Shown one piece after another: positions 34,287 through 43,515 of a DNA stretch of 64,000 nt (position 1 is the stretch's first letter; every line of letters begins with the position of its first letter). Made by a program: the position numbers and the translations under genes. The DNA comes from Palsa-744 sp963813035 (lineage in GTDB: Bacteria > Actinomycetota > Thermoleophilia > Solirubrobacterales > Solirubrobacteraceae): positions 1,116,001 to 1,180,000 of the forward strand of contig CAWEXJ010000002.1 in assembly GCA_963813035.1 (NCBI GenBank), read 5' to 3'. The notes under the pieces are model-generated. The model saw nothing but the letters and a program-made list of their open reading frames with translations. It did no database searches and had not been told where the DNA came from.

Positions 34287-35692
34287 GACAGTCCTTCCTC
34301 AGTGCGGTTCTCCAGGCCGCCCATGTGGCTCATCGAGGAGCGGGCCCGACGGTGAAGCAGCGCGAGCTTGCCGGACCCCAGCAGGTAGCGGTGAAGCGGC
34401 TCGTGATGGGCGAGGTACAGCCGGCTGCGGCGCAGCCAGAAAGGCAGGTAGCGGTTGCATCTGATCATGTTCTGCGCACTGGCGAGCAAGCTGATGGGGA
34501 GATCCTCCTTGAGCTCTGGATGTGGCACTGCGACGCAGATTCGGTTGCGTCGCTCGTCCGTCATGTTGAGCAGCTCCAGATGCGCGATCAGCGCGGCGCT
34601 GAACGTTTGTTGGCACATGAATACCGGCTGCAGAGTGACGAGGCGCTCGGAGAACAACGGGCGCGGTGCCAGCTTCGCCAGGCCGTTCGCCGTGCAGTCC
34701 ACGACGAGTGTGTCATCGGGGACGTCGATCGCGCCGGTCTCGAGGTGGACGCGGCCAGCGCCCAAGCGTGTCACGCGGCCCATCCGAACCACGTTCTCGA
34801 TGGTTCGGAGCTGGGCGAGCTCGGAACGCTCAACGGTTGCGCAGCGCCACTTCGTTGGGAGCAGGTCCGAGTCGATTCGGCACACGATGCCTGCGCGCTC
34901 GAGCTGCAGGTAGACCTCGTCGACGGTCCTGGCGTTGGCGACGCTCTCCACGAGGGCAACGATCGTCTCAAGAGCGCTGCCGGGCTGGACAGTCGCCCGA
35001 TCCCACAGCCATGCGTCATTCGGGACGATCCACTGGATGCGATCGGCTGGCGCGCCTCGGTCGAGGAGGAAGAGGATCGAGTCGATTGCGGTCTTGCCCG
35101 CTCCAGCGATGACATAGCGGTCGTGTGACCTTTTGACCGCTGCCAGGCCGTTGGGCGGTATTACACTCACACCGTCCTCGACGGCGTAGCGGGGCGGGGA
35201 AACCGAAGGCACCTGCACCTGCATATAGGTGCTGTCGACGATCCGCCGGCGCGCGGTGACGGTGGTGATGTGGCCTGGATCGAACGTGGATACCACGCGG
35301 CCGTCTCCCTGATGCTCGCTCATGGCGAGAAAGCGGACGCGGCCGGTCGCGAGAAAGCCGTCCATCGCGTTCCTGTAATAGGCAAGGATCTCGGGAGCCG
35401 ACGTCAGGTCACTCGCCCCTTTCCCCAGGCTCGCCGAGTTGAGACCGTAGAACGCTGCCGGCTGATGCAGCCTCACGAACGGATAGGCGTCGTTCCAGTG
35501 GCCACCAGGATTCGGTCGGCGGTCGACCATCACCAGGCGGGCCGAAGGATCCTCGGCAACGATGACATCGGCGAAAGCCATCCCCATGGCCCCAGCTCCA
35601 AGGATGAGGTAGTCGGCCTCCAGCCGATCGGTCCTGGCAGGGATTCCGTCAGGTGCCGCGCCCCACCCCCGCAGCGGCGTCGTCTCGCTCAT
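34283..35692 (-). CDS. FAD/NAD(P)-binding oxidoreductase (flavin monooxygenase-like)
   Basis: A 469-residue flavoprotein. The N-terminal Rossmann motif ADYLILGAGAMGMAFADVI (GxGxxG) is followed by an E/D-ending strand and the second FAD contact RRPNPGGHWNDAYPFVRLHQ, typical of flavin-containing monooxygenase relatives. A second nucleotide motif, YVIAGAGKTAIDSILFLL (GxGxT/S), fits NADP binding. ATG 35692 (MSETTPL) is selected over a 17-codon extension. It sits 66 bp after the LuxR gene on the same strand and overlaps the nitrilase-like gene. Substrate unknown; hydroxylation or Baeyer-Villiger chemistry is possible. Confidence 0.85.
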   Translation of the reverse strand: MSETTPLRGWGAAPDGIPARTDRLEADYLILGAGAMGMAFADVIVAEDPSARLVMVDRRPNPGGHWNDAYPFVRLHQPAAFYGLNSASLGKGASDLTSAPEILAYYRNAMDGFLATGRVRFLAMSEHQGDGRVVSTFDPGHITTVTARRRIVDSTYMQVQVPSVSPPRYAVEDGVSVIPPNGLAAVKRSHDRYVIAGAGKTAIDSILFLLDRGAPADRIQWIVPNDAWLWDRATVQPGSALETIVALVESVANARTVDEVYLQLERAGIVCRIDSDLLPTKWRCATVERSELAQLRTIENVVRMGRVTRLGAGRVHLETGAIDVPDDTLVVDCTANGLAKLAPRPLFSERLVTLQPVFMCQQTFSAALIAHLELLNMTDERRNRICVAVPHPELKEDLPISLLASAQNMIRCNRYLPFWLRRSRLYLAHHEPLHRYLLGSGKLALLHRRARSSMSHMGGLENRTEEGLS

Positions 35693-35758
35693 CTCTGCCT
35701 CCGAATTCTCCCCCGCCCATGAGAGGGCCGAGCGGGTGCACACGTTACTCCCCAGCGG

Positions 35759-38700
35759 TCAGCTCGCCCTCGGATGCCCCTGCGGCTCCCAGGTGAGCTC
35801 ATCCGCATGGATGAGTCCCGCGCGGTGCGCGACGGCGGCTGCCTGGGTTCGAGTCTTGACGCCGAGCTTGGTGAGGATGCGCGACACATGGACACTGGCA
35901 GTCTTCTCCGCCATGAACAGCCGCTCGCCGATCTCGCGGTTCGTTTGCCCCTGCTCGACTAGCAGCAGCACTTCGAGCTCGCGGCGCGTCAGACCGAAGG
36001 GATCGTCCGGGGCCTTCGACCTGGCTCTCTCGGTGGCGGGCCGGGGGAGCCTTGCCCGCGCCGCCAAGCCGTCGAGCTCCTCGACCAGCCAGCGGGCACC
36101 GAGTCGCTCCGCGGCGGTGCGTGCGCCGGCCACAACGTCGGCCGCTGAAGCGCGATCGCCGCGCCCGATGTGTGCCTCGGCCTCCCGAAGACGCAACCGC
36201 GCCGCCAGGTAGGGACGGTCGATTGCTTCCCACGCGAGCGCCGCGTTCGCCCATGCCTCCGGTGTGTCGGTCCCGAGCATGCGCTGGTTCTCGGCCTCCG
36301 CCGTGACCAGCCACACAGCCTCGACGGGGCCCGAGGTCTCGGCGCCGGCCTGCACTCGAGCCAGGTGAATCTCCCCCCGCAGCGTCGCGTCGCGCAGGGC
36401 GTCATCTTCGCCGCGGTCTCGCGCCCGCTGAGCGATCTGGGCCTCGACGGCGAGCCCGGCGGCGCCGATTGCCGTCACCCGCCTGGCGTCGTCGGTGCAG
36501 GTCTCGATTCGGTCCAACGCAAGTTCCAGTGCATCACGCGCCGCCTCAAGCGAACCGGCGCGCCGCTCGAGCTCCGCCCGCGCGAGGCCGTAGGCGGCAA
36601 GGAACTGCGGCTCGATGGTTCGATCGACCAGTGGCGCTATCCGCTCGAGGGCGAGCCCAGCCCGCTCGGTCTCGCCGATGCCCAGCGCCAGCTCGGCCCG
36701 GCGCAGGCCGATGTTGATCAGCCAACGGCCTTCAAGCGCGTGGAGCTCCTCGTCGAGGCTGTCGCACGCGAGGCTCCAGTCTCCGCTCGCAAACGCGCAC
36801 TCGGCCACGGTCGCAGCCAGCCACACGCGGCTGCCTCTCAGGTTCGGTGGCACACGTTTAACGCCCTCGAGAGCGACGGCGAGCGCTCCGTGCGTGTCCC
36901 CGGTCGACAGCAGGACATCCGAGAGATTGGTGTGGGCATATGCCTCGCCGGTCGAGTCACGGCTGTCCTGGGCCAGCTCCAGCGCGGCTCGCAGCGCCTC
37001 AACGCCGGGGAAGATCTCGCCGCTTCCCGACAGTGCCATCCCCAGAGTGTTCAGGACCTGGGTCTCCAGTCGCGGTCCGGCGTTGCTGGCGCGCACGAGC
37101 GCGAGGGCCTCCTCGGCCGCCGGCACCGCCTCCCCGTAGCGGCCCCTGAGCAGCGTGATGCGCGCGAGCCACGCGAGCGCGCTTGCGCGCTCTGCGGGTG
37201 CCTCCTGTCCAGCTAGAGCCCCCAGTGAGCCCCGCGCGGCGGCGAGTGCCTCGTCGCCCTTGGCAAGACCCCACTGCGCCCGTGAAAGGAGCTCGAGGGC
37301 GATCGCCGCTCGTACCGGCTCCGTGTCCTCGTCGAGCTCCTCGAGGGCCGACTGCAACATGGCCTCCGCGCGGGCTCGCCGTTCGTCGTAATCGTGCTCG
37401 GCGGCTGCGCGCAGCAGCAGCTCCACATGGTCGATGCCGGCCACGGCCTCGGCGTCGGGCACGTGCGCCCATCCCTGCAGCGCCCGCTCAAGCAGCTCGG
37501 CGGCCTCGCCATGGGCGTGAATGTTGGAGGCGGCGCCGGCCGCCGCGATCGATGTCCGGAGCGCGAGCGGCTGATCGCCCGCGGCCCTTGCGTGAGCGGC
37601 GATCTGCGCGGCGACGGCAGCGTCGTCATGCTCGTTGCCGGTTGACCGTTGTTGAAGGACGGCAGCGACCCCGAGATGGAGGCTGGCGCGCTCCCCCGGC
37701 AGCAGGTCCTCGTACGCGACCTCGCCGAGCAGAGCGTGACGAAAGGCGAAGACCCCCAGAGCGTCTGCGGCGATCACGTTCGCGTCGATGGTCTCCCGCA
37801 GCGCCGCGTTCAGTTGCGCCGCATTGAGACCGCTCGCAGCGGTGAGAAGCTCTTCGTCGGCATGGCGCGCCACGGCGAGCACGCGCAGCGTCTGCTGCGC
37901 CTCAGACGAGAGACGGTCGAACCTGAGCAGGAAAGCATCACGAAGGGACTGCGGCGCTGCGCCGCGTCCGTCGAGCCCTGCCGCCAGCAGCTCCTCGGTG
38001 TAGAGCGGGTTGCCCTGGGCGCGCTCAAACAGGCGCGCGGAGATCTCCGTGCTCGGCGCCGCTCCGAGGATGTCGGTGAGCGCCTCCTCCAGCTCGGTCC
38101 GACCCCACGGCGACAGCGAGAGCCGCCGGAGGCGCTCCCCGTGTTCGAGCTCCCTGAGAAGCGGGAGGAGCGGGTGCCGGCGGTGCAGCTCATCATCGCG
38201 ATAGCTGAATAGGAACAGCACCCGCTCGCGCCGAAGGCTGCGGCAAAGGAACGCCGTAAAGGTGCGGGTTGAGCGGTCCGCCCAATGCAGATCCTCGATC
38301 ACGAGCACGACGGGTCGCTGCTCGCCAAGCCTCTCCAACAACTCCAGCAGGGCCTCGAACAGGCGCAGCTGAGCGAACTCGTCGTCGCGGTCCTCGCTCG
38401 TGCCGTCACCGAGGCTGGGCAGCAGCGCTCCCAACGCGGCGCGCGCTTCGACACTGAGTGAATCGAAGACGGGGTCCGCGCAACGCACAATGTCTCGCAG
38501 TGCGCCAACAAGCGGAGCGTAGGGGAGTTCGCCCTCGCTGAGATCCACGCACTCTCCGTGCAGTATGCGGGCGTCGGGGACGATGCTGTCCTCGAACTCG
38601 GCGATGAGACGCGTCTTACCCACGCCGGACTCGCCGCTCAGCGCGATCACCGACGGGCGACCGTCAGCCGCTTCGCGCAACGCCGCCTCACATTCCGCGA

Positions 38701-38806
38701 GCTCCCCAGCTCGGCCGATCAGCCGGCTGCTTGTTACGCGCGTTCCCACGCGACCAGTATCGCTCCGCGAGCCGCCCCTTGAGACCTCGGCCAGCGGGGC
38801 GCTCAT
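35759..38806 (-). CDS. LuxR-family regulator with large ATPase/TPR region (LAL type)
   Basis: A 1,015-residue regulator of the MalT/LAL kind. An AAA_16 ATPase comes first: Walker A ALSGESGVGKTRLI (~residues 54-67) and Walker B VVLVIEDLHWADRST (~168-182), then NPLYTEELL and a winged-helix portion. Residues ~400-930 are tetratricopeptide-like helical repeats. The C-terminus is a LuxR HTH: LTRRELEVLLLVEQGQTNRE then IGERLFMAEKTASVHVSRIL. No signal receiver is present; ATP and a ligand presumably drive activation. It is upstream of and co-directional with the flavoprotein/nitrilase pair and is the likely activator of that operon. Confidence 0.93.
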   Translation of the reverse strand: MSAPLAEVSRGGSRSDTGRVGTRVTSSRLIGRAGELAECEAALREAADGRPSVIALSGESGVGKTRLIAEFEDSIVPDARILHGECVDLSEGELPYAPLVGALRDIVRCADPVFDSLSVEARAALGALLPSLGDGTSEDRDDEFAQLRLFEALLELLERLGEQRPVVLVIEDLHWADRSTRTFTAFLCRSLRRERVLFLFSYRDDELHRRHPLLPLLRELEHGERLRRLSLSPWGRTELEEALTDILGAAPSTEISARLFERAQGNPLYTEELLAAGLDGRGAAPQSLRDAFLLRFDRLSSEAQQTLRVLAVARHADEELLTAASGLNAAQLNAALRETIDANVIAADALGVFAFRHALLGEVAYEDLLPGERASLHLGVAAVLQQRSTGNEHDDAAVAAQIAAHARAAGDQPLALRTSIAAAGAASNIHAHGEAAELLERALQGWAHVPDAEAVAGIDHVELLLRAAAEHDYDERRARAEAMLQSALEELDEDTEPVRAAIALELLSRAQWGLAKGDEALAAARGSLGALAGQEAPAERASALAWLARITLLRGRYGEAVPAAEEALALVRASNAGPRLETQVLNTLGMALSGSGEIFPGVEALRAALELAQDSRDSTGEAYAHTNLSDVLLSTGDTHGALAVALEGVKRVPPNLRGSRVWLAATVAECAFASGDWSLACDSLDEELHALEGRWLINIGLRRAELALGIGETERAGLALERIAPLVDRTIEPQFLAAYGLARAELERRAGSLEAARDALELALDRIETCTDDARRVTAIGAAGLAVEAQIAQRARDRGEDDALRDATLRGEIHLARVQAGAETSGPVEAVWLVTAEAENQRMLGTDTPEAWANAALAWEAIDRPYLAARLRLREAEAHIGRGDRASAADVVAGARTAAERLGARWLVEELDGLAARARLPRPATERARSKAPDDPFGLTRRELEVLLLVEQGQTNREIGERLFMAEKTASVHVSRILTKLGVKTRTQAAAVAHRAGLIHADELTWEPQGHPRAS

Positions 38807-39164
38807 GACTCCGCGCTCGCTCCGTTGCGCGACGCAACTCCGCGCTCTTCAGTTTCTGCGCCTCGAGGAGCAGTATCACCGAACCATTCATCTTTCGCCT
38901 CCTGTCTGCTTTCCATGAACAGCAGCTTGACCCAGACAGGCGTTTGTCACATCGGGTGTTCGCAGTCGATGGCCCACGCTGAGGCCTTAGTTGTGCGCGT
39001 CCCCCCCTTACTGTGCGAGGTGTCCTGCTCGATCATCGAAACAGCTCGCCCAGGGGGGTCTTGAGCTCGGCGAGCCGCGACGGGTCGAACACTGCCGTGA
39101 TCGATCCGTGGCTCCCCTCGGCGGCTGAAGCTACGCTCACAGGCACGTCTACGACGAGCCAGCC
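38807..39164 (+). other. Intergenic, no gene recognised
   Basis: 358 bp between the divergent LuxR and DUF3253 genes. Short open frames exist on both strands but none has a start with ribosome binding site or recognisable family. It should contain the LuxR promoter. Confidence 0.4.
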
Positions 39165-39455
39165 ATGAACGCTCACCGGATTGAGGACATTGACCGCGCC
39201 GTTGAGGCGATTCTCGAGCTCCTCGAGCTCAGAGCGAGCGGCACGACGATTTGTCCCTCTGAGGCGGCACGTCTTCTCGCGACCGACGGAGACTTTCGCC
39301 CCCATATGGCCGTCGTGCGCGACGCCGCGCGAATTCTTGTGGCAGATGGGCGCGTCGAGGTGCTTCAGAAAGGCGACGTGATCGATCTCGATGGTGCGCG
39401 GGGGCCGATACGCCTTCGGATGGTCCGGTCTGCGGGCGGGCGCGAAGAACGCTGA
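39165..39455 (+). CDS. DUF3253 domain protein
   Basis: A 96-residue protein matching the DUF3253 pattern: an N-terminal helix, TTICPSEAARLL (the 'CPSE.AR' motif), a middle AVVRDAARILVADGRVEVLQ helix-wing and the end GPIRLRM. The layout looks like a small winged helix, so nucleic-acid binding has been suggested for the family; function is not established. Stand-alone gene with ATG 39165. Confidence 0.8.
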   Translation: MNAHRIEDIDRAVEAILELLELRASGTTICPSEAARLLATDGDFRPHMAVVRDAARILVADGRVEVLQKGDVIDLDGARGPIRLRMVRSAGGREER

Positions 39456-39594
39456 CGGGAACCCGGAGGTCTGCCCGGGTTCCTCCTAGACCGAATGCTG
39501 CTGACCGCACGACGAGGGTAGGGGCTGCCCGTGTCCGTCTCCAGGCTGGGTCGCGTTCACTGTCGCCTAGCCCGTTCGACCCGCTCCGGCGTCG

Positions 39595-40638
39595 CTAAAC
39601 GGTGCCTTTCCGCGCCTGGCGCCAGAGATCGATGCTGCCGTCGCTGGTGAGGTGCTGGTCGATCCTCGCCAGCTCCTCATCCGAAACCGAGAGGTTCTCG
39701 AGGGCGGCGACGTTCTGCTCGAGCTGCTCCACAGAGGAGGCGCCGATGACGAGCGAGGTCACGCGCTGGTCCCGGAGCGCCCAGGCAAGTGCCATCTGTG
39801 CGAGGGTCTGGCCGCGGCGGGCGGCGATCTCGTTCAACCCCCGCAGCCGGTCGATCATCTCGTCGCTGAGCCACGACTTGTCGAATTCGGGGTCCCGTGC
39901 CGCGCGGGAGTCTGCGGGCACGCCATCCAGGTAGCGGTCGGTGAGCAGCCCCTGCGCCAGGGCGGTGAAGCCGATCACCCCTATCCCCAGCTCGGCGGCC
40001 GCGTCGAGCAGACCGTCAGTCTCGATCCAACGGTTGAGCATCGAGTATGACGGCTGGTGGATCAGCAGGGGAGTGCCGAGGTCACGCAGGATGTCAGCCG
40101 CCTGCCGCGTCCGATCCGCGTCGTAGGAGGAGATGCCGACGTAGAGCGCCTTGCCCTGGCGCACGGCGGTGTCGAGCGCGCCCATCGTCTCCTCCAGCGG
40201 CGTCGAGGCGTCGAGCCGGTGCGAGTAGAAGATGTCGACGTAATCGAGGCCCATCCGCGCCAGAGACTGGTCAAGCGAGGCGAGCACGTACTTCCGGGAG
40301 CCTCCGCCCTGTCCGTAGGGGCCGGGCCACATGTCCCAGCCGGCCTTGGTCGAGATCACCATCTCATCGCGGTAGGGCCCGAGATCCTCTCGCATCAGCC
40401 GTCCGAAATTGATCTCCGCCGACCCGTATGGAGGCCCGTAATTGTTTGCCAGGTCATGATGGGTGATGCCCAGGTCAAAGGCGCGCCGCGAGATGGCGCG
40501 CTGGACCTCGAATGGGCGGTCGTCGCCAAAGTTGTGCCAGTAGCCCAATGAAAGGACGGGAAGATCGAGGCCCCAACGCCCCGTCCGCCGGTAGCGCATC
40601 TTTCCTTCATAACGATCGGGAGAGGCAATGTAGGTCAT
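39595..40638 (-). CDS. Aldo/keto reductase (YghZ/MgrA-like)
   Basis: A 347-residue (beta/alpha)8 NADPH-dependent reductase. The catalytic tetrad is visible: Asp and Tyr in HHDLANNYGPPYGSAE, Lys in EMVISTKAG and His in DIFYSHRLD. The coenzyme-phosphate loop appears late as VIGASSVEQLEQN. The long first loop with GLDLPVLSLGYWHNFG and NFGRLM matches the L-glyceraldehyde-3-phosphate reductase (YghZ/MgrA) subgroup. ATG 40638 is chosen over a 41-codon extension because MTYIASPDRYEG starts close to the fold and GGAGAT lies upstream. Confidence 0.9.
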   Translation of the reverse strand: MTYIASPDRYEGKMRYRRTGRWGLDLPVLSLGYWHNFGDDRPFEVQRAISRRAFDLGITHHDLANNYGPPYGSAEINFGRLMREDLGPYRDEMVISTKAGWDMWPGPYGQGGGSRKYVLASLDQSLARMGLDYVDIFYSHRLDASTPLEETMGALDTAVRQGKALYVGISSYDADRTRQAADILRDLGTPLLIHQPSYSMLNRWIETDGLLDAAAELGIGVIGFTALAQGLLTDRYLDGVPADSRAARDPEFDKSWLSDEMIDRLRGLNEIAARRGQTLAQMALAWALRDQRVTSLVIGASSVEQLEQNVAALENLSVSDEELARIDQHLTSDGSIDLWRQARKGTV

Positions 40639-40811
40639 CGATGTTCCATCTCCGTCCCTCGATCCTACCTCGGCCACGCGCGCCGTTCCGATCGCTGACC
40701 GAGAGGGCTCCAAAGGGTTCACAGCGATCCCACGCCATCGGAGCAGAATCGGGCGGGGCATCCTCCTTGGTCTGTTACATCAGCGGCACACCCGCGAGAA
40801 AGGAGCAAGCG

Positions 40812-41162
40812 ATGGCAGGCGGAGTCTCATTCTTCGAGCTCGGGGTCGCAGACCCCTCGAAGGCTCGTGAGTTCTACGGCGAGCTTTTCGGCTGGACGAT
40901 GGAGGCGACCCCATCGGGTGAGAATCACGGGTTTCAGATCGAGACCGAGAATCTTCGGGGTGGTCTTCACGGAGGCGACCAGGGCGCCGGTCCCTACCTG
41001 TTCTTCGAGGTCGAGGATGCCGAGAGGAGTGCTGAGCGCGTGAGGCAGCTCGGTGGCGAGGCCGAATTCAACGAGCATTCCGGTCCGGGTCCGTCAGGGA
41101 CCTTCGTGTTCTGCCGAGACAACCAGGGTTCGTCCTTCGGATTGCATCAGCCGGCCTCCTAA
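40812..41162 (+). CDS. VOC family (glyoxalase-like) protein
   Basis: A 116-residue VOC-fold protein: GVSFFELGVADPSKAREFYG is the usual first beta-alpha unit, EATPSGENHGFQIE and PYLFFEVEDAERSAERV the next, ending GTFVFCRDNQGSSFGL with the family's 'D..G..F.L'. ATG 40812 has AGGAGCAAGCG upstream. Function is unknown; such proteins are often small metal enzymes or ligand binders. The next VOC gene lies close on the same strand, with a reductase remnant between them. Confidence 0.85.
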   Translation: MAGGVSFFELGVADPSKAREFYGELFGWTMEATPSGENHGFQIETENLRGGLHGGDQGAGPYLFFEVEDAERSAERVRQLGGEAEFNEHSGPGPSGTFVFCRDNQGSSFGLHQPAS

Positions 41163-41293
41163 GGCGACTCGCGTCGCAACGTTCCGCAGCCGGTGGAGTC
41201 CTCGGAGCGGCCTGCCGCGACCCAGTCGTCGTTGCCATCGGCCGATGCGACGTGGCCGTCGAGCGACATGGACACCTTCAGAACGAGCTTAGG
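41159..41293 (-). pseudogene. N-terminal remnant of a dihydrofolate reductase-family protein
   Basis: On the minus strand 44 codons read PKLVLKVSMSLDGHVASADG then NDDWVAAGRSEDS before a stop. This is the first strand-helix unit of RibD C-terminal/DHFR-like proteins ('KLV.KMS.SLDG.VA...G...W'). No start and no further domain exist; the frame upstream is antisense to the second VOC gene. A truncated relic. Confidence 0.5.
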
Positions 41294-41320
41294 CGGGCGC
41301 TGAGTAGGATCAGTGCCAGC

Positions 41321-41722
41321 ATGGAGTTGCGCACCAGTGGTATTCGGCAGCCGAGTATCTGGGCGAGCGTCGTGAGCGACGAGGCGCCGGCGTTGCGCGA
41401 CTGGCTGATCGGTCTCGGCTTCAGGGAGGACCTGATGATCCCCGGGGAGGGGGAGGAGCTGATCCACCACTGTCAGCTGGACTGGCCCGAGGGCGGCCGG
41501 GTGTTGCTGTCCAGCACCGGCGAGCGCAGCACGCCCTGCCGCCCGGGAACGAGCTCGCTGCATGTCGTCACCGCCGACCCTGACGCTGTGATGGAGCGGG
41601 CGGTCAGTGCCGGGGCCACAATCGTGCACCCGCTCGTGGACCAGACCGACTATCCGTCACGCGATTTCACGGTGGCAGACCCCGACGGCAACCACTGGAC
41701 GTTCGCGTCTTTCGCCGGCTAG
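41321..41722 (+). CDS. VOC family protein
   Basis: A 133-residue VOC-fold protein. It has the paired beta-alpha units PSIWASVVSDEAPALRDWLI and SLHVVTADPDAVMERAVSAG, and the ending RDFTVADPDGNHWTFASF, the classic 'v.DPdGn.w.f' VOC close. ATG 41321 (MELRTSG) is preferred; an upstream ATG at 41252 would extend into the reductase remnant. Likely a small-molecule-binding or lyase-type protein; substrate unknown. Confidence 0.83.
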   Translation: MELRTSGIRQPSIWASVVSDEAPALRDWLIGLGFREDLMIPGEGEELIHHCQLDWPEGGRVLLSSTGERSTPCRPGTSSLHVVTADPDAVMERAVSAGATIVHPLVDQTDYPSRDFTVADPDGNHWTFASFAG

Positions 41723-41881
41723 GCACCTCGCTCACCCCCGGGGCACGCCCGGCGCATTCCTCGGCGAGAGCTGACAACCGTCCGCAGGCTGACCTGGAGG
41801 CAAGACGCGACCGCGCCAGGGAGCGGGAGTGCTTTCATGGTGCGGGTCCGCGGCGCCCCCGAGCCAACGAAGGAGGTCTTG

Positions 41882-43333
41882 ATGGCCGAGCCAGGCAGTG
41901 ATCGAGCACGTTGGCTGGCGCTCTACGTGCTCTGCGCCGGCGCTCTGATGATCGTTATCGACGCGACGATCGTCAACGTCGCGCTGCCCACGATCCAAAA
42001 GGACCTCCATTTCTCCCAGAGCAACCTCGCCTGGATAGTCAACGCCTACCTGATTGCCTTCGGCGGGCTGCTGCTGCTGGCGGGGCGGGTGGGTGACCTG
42101 GTCGGCCAGCGACGGGTCTTTCTCATCGGACTGACGGTGTTCACGCTCGCCTCGCTGGTCTGTGCGCTGTCCCAGAGCCAGGGCTTGTTGATCGGCGCGC
42201 GCTTCATCCAGGGGATCGGCGGAGCGCTCTCCTCGGCGGTCGTCCTCGGCATGATCGTGACGTTGTTCCCCGAGCCCCGCGAGCAGGCCAAGGCGATCGG
42301 TATCTACGGCTTCATCGCCTCGGCCGGGGGTTCCATCGGGCTGCTGCTCGGCGGGGTGCTCACGCAGGCAATCAGCTGGCACTGGATCTTCTTCGTGAAC
42401 CTTCCGATCGGGGTGCTCACCGGCTTCTTCGCCCTCAGGCTCGTCGAGGACCGGCCGGGGATCGGCCTGGCCGAGGGGGCCGACGTGCCGGGCGCGGGAC
42501 TCCTCACGGCCGGGCTCATGATCGGTGTCTACGCGATCCTCCAGGTCAGCCGGTACGGATGGGGCTCGACCCAGACGCTCGGGCTCGGCGCGGTCTCGCT
42601 CGCGCTGCTGGCCGGCTTCCTCGTGCGCCAGTCGCGGATAGCGAACCCGCTGATGCCGTTGCGGCTGCTGCGCTCGCGCAACGTGGCGGGCGCCAATGTC
42701 GTGATCGCGTTGGAGGTCGTCGGCATGTTCGGGATGTTCTTCCTCGGTGCGCTCTACCTGCAACGGGTCCTCGGCTACGACGCGCTCAAGGTCGGCCTGA
42801 CGTTCCTGCCGACCACGATCATCATGGGCACGATGTCATTGCGCGTCGCCGGGCCGCTGATGCTGCGCTTCGGGGCGCGGGCCTGTCTCATCACGAGCCT
42901 GCTGTGCATCATCGCCGGCCTGATCTACTTCACCCAAACACCGGTTCAGGCCACCTATCTCACCGACATCCTGCCGGCGATGATCCTGATCGGTGTCGGC
43001 GCCGGCCTCGGCTTCCCCTCGCTGATGACGCTGGCGATGTCAAACGCCACCCCCAGCGACTCGGGCCTGGCCTCGGGGATCGTCAACACGAGCGTCCAGG
43101 TCGGCGGAGCCATCGGCCTCGCGGTGCTCGCAACCCTCGCCTCCCAGCGCACCAGCGATCGTCTCGCTGCGGGGGTATCGAACCGCGTGGCCCTCAACTC
43201 GGGGTACCACCTCGCCTATCTGACCGGGGTGGGCCTCGTGACGGTCGCGCTGTTGGCCGCGATCTTCGTGCTTCGTCCCGCTGCTACCCCGGCCAGCGCC
43301 CCCGTGGAGGCGGGTACCGCCGAGGTCTACTGA
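41882..43333 (+). CDS. DHA2 (EmrB/QacA-type) MFS multidrug exporter
   Basis: A 483-residue, 14-TM proton-driven exporter. Signature positions: DATIVNVALPTI at helix 1 (motif D1), GRVGDLVGQRRVFL (motif A) and GIGGALSSAVVLGMIVTLFP with the helix 4-5 motif (motif B/C region), then GLASGIVNTSVQVGGAIGLA in helix 13. AAGGAGGTCTTG precedes ATG 41882. It probably pumps amphipathic toxic compounds. Convergent or divergent regulatory partner not obvious; the nearest TetR gene is 6 kb away. Confidence 0.92.
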   Translation: MAEPGSDRARWLALYVLCAGALMIVIDATIVNVALPTIQKDLHFSQSNLAWIVNAYLIAFGGLLLLAGRVGDLVGQRRVFLIGLTVFTLASLVCALSQSQGLLIGARFIQGIGGALSSAVVLGMIVTLFPEPREQAKAIGIYGFIASAGGSIGLLLGGVLTQAISWHWIFFVNLPIGVLTGFFALRLVEDRPGIGLAEGADVPGAGLLTAGLMIGVYAILQVSRYGWGSTQTLGLGAVSLALLAGFLVRQSRIANPLMPLRLLRSRNVAGANVVIALEVVGMFGMFFLGALYLQRVLGYDALKVGLTFLPTTIIMGTMSLRVAGPLMLRFGARACLITSLLCIIAGLIYFTQTPVQATYLTDILPAMILIGVGAGLGFPSLMTLAMSNATPSDSGLASGIVNTSVQVGGAIGLAVLATLASQRTSDRLAAGVSNRVALNSGYHLAYLTGVGLVTVALLAAIFVLRPAATPASAPVEAGTAEVY

Positions 43334-43515
43334 ACGCGGGCCCCCGGTCGAACGATGCGCCGACCGCCCCGTTGGGCGCCTCACCGCGCTGAGCTCACCG
43401 GCCGTCGCCTGCTGCGGGGATCTTCTCGCCCCGGGGCGAGGTCGCCACGCACGATCGCGGCGCACAGTTCGGCGATGGCGATTCCCTCTGATGCGGGGCA
43501 GACGGGGGTGGGACG

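Noticed and set aside
39033..39305. 90-codon minus-strand ORF before the DUF3253 gene (ending ...AVFDPSRLAELKTPLGELFR)
   Set aside because: The end reads protein-like, but half of it is antisense to DUF3253, no start with ribosome site exists and no family could be named.
41732..42763. 343-codon minus-strand ORF opposite the DHA2 exporter
   Set aside because: Low-complexity Glu/Asp/His/Arg product that mirrors the transporter codons; no recognisable domain.
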